Shown here piece by piece: positions 61,491 to 64,000 of a stretch of DNA of 64,000 bases. Every line of letters starts with the position of its first letter. Within the stretch, counting starts at the first letter, position 1. The stretch covers positions 43,291-107,290 of the forward strand of contig CALGHE010000133.1 of NCBI GenBank assembly GCA_937915765.1, read 5' to 3'. The stretch is from an uncultured Bacteroidales bacterium. GTDB lineage: Bacteria; Bacteroidota; Bacteroidia; Bacteroidales; Paludibacteraceae. Below the pieces are notes generated by a model. That model saw nothing but the letters and a program-made list of their open reading frames with translations, was not told where the DNA came from and did no database searches. Position numbers and translations under genes: made by a program.

Positions 61491-62214
61491 ATATTCTCCA
61501 ATTTGTTTTAGTTGGTAAAACTGATTCGGATATTGGTAACTTGTAATCTGTCACCCCATTTAGGCTTTTGCGTATAGGCTCTAAAAAGTTGTCGTTACAA
61601 CCAATATCCTCTAGTACTGCGCCACACAATGCACGAACATAGTTTGTATATTTCATGGCACATTTAACGAGTAGTCCTTTTTGCTCATCATTCAAATCCC
61701 GAATAATCTCTTTTAATCTGATACAAGCATCATTGGGAGTTGTTGCAGGGATTTCTCGGATAAACCTTATGGCATCTAAAATTCGTAAGATTTCAATATT
61801 CTTTTTGGTTATCGGATTCTGTTGCATGATAAAAGATATTGTATATTTCTCACGTTTGATAGAACGGCGACTTTTGTTTGTGCCAATTTGAATATAAGAA
61901 GATATTTGTGAGGTAAGCCCTAACGCATTATATGCAGAATACCCCGTTATATAGCCTATGAGTTTACCATCACGTTCAATATAATCTTTAGCAATTTGAT
62001 AAGCGGAAGGCTTTAAATCTCCAAATTGGGTTTTTCTGGGTTTATAGAATCTTCCTTTTGCCAATTTAGAGATTTCTCCAGACTTAACCATGCGATTTAA
62101 CGCCTTTGCAACAGCAGATTGATTCCGTATTTCAATCTTAAAGTCAGATGCTGTAAAAACATAATCTTCTGGAAATCCTGAGATTCTTCTATTTATTTCT
62201 TTTGCTATATTCAT
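61471..62214 (-). CDS. AbiEi-type antitoxin / autorepressor (DUF6088-like)
   Basis: 247 residues from ATG 62214. The frame extends to 62280, but the promoter (62236-62243) and an inverted repeat lie inside that extension, so the later start is right. The N-terminal winged helix (about 15-65) has YVFTASDFKIEIRNQSAVAKALNRMVKSGEISKLAKGRFYKP, the typical AbiEi DNA-binding domain. The C-terminal part (GYITGYSAYNALGLTSQI) matches the antitoxin domain. It represses its own promoter and counteracts AbiEii. It overlaps the toxin gene, as usual for such pairs. Confidence 0.85.
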   Translation of the reverse strand: MNIAKEINRRISGFPEDYVFTASDFKIEIRNQSAVAKALNRMVKSGEISKLAKGRFYKPRKTQFGDLKPSAYQIAKDYIERDGKLIGYITGYSAYNALGLTSQISSYIQIGTNKSRRSIKREKYTISFIMQQNPITKKNIEILRILDAIRFIREIPATTPNDACIRLKEIIRDLNDEQKGLLVKCAMKYTNYVRALCGAVLEDIGCNDNFLEPIRKSLNGVTDYKLPISESVLPTKTNWRIYEPSRK

Positions 62215-62235
62215 AATTATCTCATTATCACGATG

Positions 62236-62283
62236 CAAAGATAGCAAAATGTCCCGTTTATTACGCAAAAAACGGGACATTTT
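62236..62283 (-). promoter_or_regulatory. Promoter and palindromic operator of the AbiE pair
   Basis: TATCTTTG on the minus strand (62236-62243) is 21 bases before ATG 62214. Directly upstream, AAAATGTCCCGTTT (62246-62259) and AAACGGGACATTTT (62270-62283) form a perfect 14-bp inverted repeat with a 10-base spacer, covering the -33 region. This is the expected binding site for AbiEi, which is known to bind inverted repeats in its own promoter. Confidence 0.78.
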
Positions 62284-62331
62284 TACTTGTTGCTATCCTC
62301 TAAATATCATGTTTTGCCATTGTTTGCCACT

Positions 62332-62373
62332 TTGTTTATTACAAAGATACAAATCTTTAGAACCTCATGCTTT
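62332..62373 (-). repeat. Direct repeat, copy 2, flanking the AbiE module
   Basis: Same 42-base sequence as copy 1 with two mismatches, same orientation, 1829 bases apart. It contains minus-strand TATCTTTG (62342-62349), which faces the AbiE genes. Confidence 0.88.
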
Positions 62374-62421
62374 GAGATTCTATATCTTTTACGTAAAAAG
62401 CTGTGTGAAAAACAAACATTA

Positions 62422-63798
62422 TCATATATACATTGTAGAATAATATTTAACTTCGTCTTTTTGGGGAACTTCTTCCAAGTTGTCAAATATTTCTTCATCA
62501 AAAATACTGGTATTTTTAAATACCTCCTGATATTGAGGTTTTAACCAACTTATATTCCATAACATCTCATTATTTCCTGCGGCGATTTTACAGAGTTTTT
62601 CATTTGACGTACTCCCTTTTGTTCTATTTTCCTTTATTGTAAGCCTTTGGTACCATACTTCCCAATGTCCAATATTAGACTTATTTGTAAATTTTTTTTC
62701 TATTAATTTGTATATATTATCTATCGTGTCAGAATCTGATTCTATTGATAAAATTTTTCCAATGCAAACTATTATGTAAGAATATACTCTAGGATTGTTA
62801 TATGCAATATCTATTAATATACTAATTAGGACTTTAGAAGAATCTTCTTTTAATATTTTTAAAGGAGATATTCTATCAATAAATTTACCTAAAGCTATGA
62901 TTAGACTTCCTGAATTCGGATGTCTTTCTGCTAAAGTATGTATTAATAACAAGTGTTTTTGTAATGTTTTTTCTCCATGCTTTGATTCTAACCAATATAA
63001 TTTATCTGGTTTTATAACATCTTTAATAATATTGCTTGAAACAAAGGTTTTTTGCTTGTTCAGTTTTAGATTTAAATCCGATAAAACTTCTGATAATAGT
63101 TTGGCTATTTTAACTACAGTCTCCTGACTATTTGCAAAAATTCTATAGTCATCCCTATAGCGCAATATCTTATAATCATCTTTGAAATTCTTTAATTCTT
63201 TACTTAGTTTATAATCGGCATAACCTAATACCATTTCAGCAATAAAATCCATAAGTACACTACCTTGAGGTATCCCATTGGTTTGTCTGTATGACATGCT
63301 TTGTATTATATTGTCTATTATACATCCTATTAATTTGGGTGGATTTTCATTTTTATGTTCTCTTGCCTCTTTTTTTTCGTGCAAAGCCCAGCCTATACTG
63401 TGAGTATAAATAGAATCGTAACAATCTGTGATATCTGTAATTAATACACAATTAAATTCTAATGCTAGTTCTATGGACTTTTGTTCAATATCTTTCCACC
63501 AATTGAATATGCATACAGAATTGTCTTTGTTCAATTCAGTGTCAGTATTTTCATGATGTAAAGGAATGCTACAACAAACTATTTTACTGTTTGATTGAAA
63601 TTCTCTAAATCTATTTTGGATTGTTTCCCAATTTTCTTCTTTAGTAATCTGATTAACCAAACAGATGTAAATGGCTGGGTTGATAATTTGAAATTTTCTC
63701 CAAGCTAAATTGCCATCTTTGTTAGTGAAAAAATGGTAATTTACATTTTCACAATCATTAGGCTGCTTGCTATCCCCTTTTTGGGTTATATCAAACAC
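62422..63798 (-). CDS. Defence-type reverse transcriptase, 5' end cut by an IS element
   Basis: 458 residues readable from GTG 63798. RT motifs: motif A LITDITDCYDSIY (Asp122), motif B TNGIPQGSVLMDFIAEMV, motif C YRDD (214-217) in ILRYRDDYRIFAN, then LNLKLNKQKTFVS. The last 190 residues are helical with no known domain. It belongs with the Abi/unknown-group RTs linked to phage defence; I cannot assign a DRT type. The reading frame continues upstream of the GTG (SFLEKIINKQT) until it meets the presumed IS end near 63827, so the true N-terminus is missing. It lies in a region with AbiE and remnants. Function is doubtful unless the truncated form works. Confidence 0.78.
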   Translation of the reverse strand: MFDITQKGDSKQPNDCENVNYHFFTNKDGNLAWRKFQIINPAIYICLVNQITKEENWETIQNRFREFQSNSKIVCCSIPLHHENTDTELNKDNSVCIFNWWKDIEQKSIELALEFNCVLITDITDCYDSIYTHSIGWALHEKKEAREHKNENPPKLIGCIIDNIIQSMSYRQTNGIPQGSVLMDFIAEMVLGYADYKLSKELKNFKDDYKILRYRDDYRIFANSQETVVKIAKLLSEVLSDLNLKLNKQKTFVSSNIIKDVIKPDKLYWLESKHGEKTLQKHLLLIHTLAERHPNSGSLIIALGKFIDRISPLKILKEDSSKVLISILIDIAYNNPRVYSYIIVCIGKILSIESDSDTIDNIYKLIEKKFTNKSNIGHWEVWYQRLTIKENRTKGSTSNEKLCKIAAGNNEMLWNISWLKPQYQEVFKNTSIFDEEIFDNLEEVPQKDEVKYYSTMYI

Positions 63799-63825
63799 TG
63801 TTTGTTTATTAATTATTTTTTCTAA

Positions 63826-64000
63826 GAAGCTGTTTAAATTTAATTAAAAACTAATTTGAGAGGTTGAAAAAAACTCTCAAAATCACACTTAAAATATTGA
63901 TTATCAGTTTGATAAGTAGATAATTTTTCGTAACTTTAAGGGTACAAAAAAACAAAGAAATGAATCATTATCCATCAAATCTCACTGATAATCAGTGGCA
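63826..64000 (+). mobile_element. Left end of an IS element, presumably IS5/IS4-type
   Basis: AAGCTGTTTAAATTT near 63828-63842 resembles ends of Bacteroidota insertion sequences. A hairpin TTTGAGAG / CTCTCAAA (about 63855-63881) follows, then a promoter-like TAACTTTA and a transposase start at 63960. The right end is outside the window, so ends and target duplication cannot be set. Confidence 0.6.
63960..64000 (+). CDS. Transposase N-terminus (IS5/IS4-type DUF4096), cut by window edge
   Basis: ATG 63960 reads MNHYPSNLTDNQW before the window ends. The pattern (S)NLTD.QW is the usual opening of the DUF4096 domain in IS5-type transposases. Only 13 full codons are visible. Confidence 0.6.
   Translation, partial: MNHYPSNLTDNQW

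Noticed and set aside
62422..63798. Retron or diversity-generating retroelement.
   Set aside because: No VR/TR pair or accessory Avd gene is visible. No msr/msd-like structured region could be placed because upstream DNA is replaced by the IS. The motif pattern fits Abi/unknown-group RTs better.
1..64000. tRNA or rRNA genes.
   Set aside because: I looked for them in the intergenic regions and saw none; short regions cannot be fully excluded without a covariance search.

Overview
This is a chromosome segment from a member of the Bacteroidota, most likely an uncultured gut or rumen Bacteroidales. Four things point there. Many genes are preceded by the Bacteroidota promoter -7 element TAnnTTTG. 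Type IX secretion parts (PorE, PorD) occur together with a cargo protein carrying a type A sorting tail. There is a one-piece hybrid two-component system beside a GH5 cellulase. Several phylum-specific families occur (DUF5606, Bacteroidota omega-like RpoZ, BspA-type repeats). Core genes have balanced base composition and frequent GCT/AAG codons. Two stretches, about 24.2-28.3 kb and 58.9-64 kb, are much richer in A+T and look acquired.

Layout. 1-0.76 kb: 3' part of mnmG. 1.1-10.4 kb: secreted GH5 cellulase, hybrid two-component regulator and a large CotH/lamin-tail surface protein. 10.6-14.9 kb: porE, a threonylcarbamoyl-AMP synthase-like gene, an EamA transporter and a small secreted protein. 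15.0-16.2 kb (minus): HD phosphohydrolase and DUF5606 protein. 16.8-21.5 kb: a 1571-residue beta-helix surface protein. 21.7-23.8 kb: HU, a 29-residue basic peptide of the AURKAIP1/COX24 type, and RNase G. 24.3-28.0 kb: an A+T-rich three-gene cassette (HNH nuclease, methyltransferase-HIT fusion, tandem CoiA-like nuclease), the best candidate for an undescribed system. 28.3-33.3 kb (minus): MFS transporter and the cluster bamD-rpoZ-coaBC-porD. 33.7-35.8 kb: serC and serA. 36.6-44.0 kb: proB, a purple-acid-phosphatase-like protein, thyA, folA, recN, a BspA-like lipoprotein and proC. 44.1-46.3 kb: XRE-cupin regulator and acyl-CoA synthetase. 46.5-48.6 kb (minus): catalase and two GlsB-type membrane proteins. 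48.8-50.9 kb: gene remnants, a hemerythrin-like protein and a LuxR regulator. 51.1-57.4 kb: lipoprotein, M20 deacetylase, RNase H, and carB behind a leader-peptide attenuator. 57.5-64 kb (minus): AAA ATPase, a 23-bp tandem repeat, a truncated DUF2779 gene, a DUF1848 protein, an AbiE toxin-antitoxin pair between direct repeats, a reverse transcriptase cut by an IS element, and the start of that IS transposase.

How the genes work together. porE and porD are parts of the type IX secretion machine, and the CotH protein is a probable cargo. The hybrid regulator probably controls polysaccharide use with the GH5 enzyme. thyA-folA, proB/proC, serC-serA, coaBC and carB are housekeeping biosynthesis. 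The two A+T-rich regions carry nucleases, a toxin-antitoxin pair, an RT and mobile DNA, and read as small defence islands.

Limits: all assignments come from reading translated sequence and known motifs. No database search or folding program was run, and hairpins were paired by eye.
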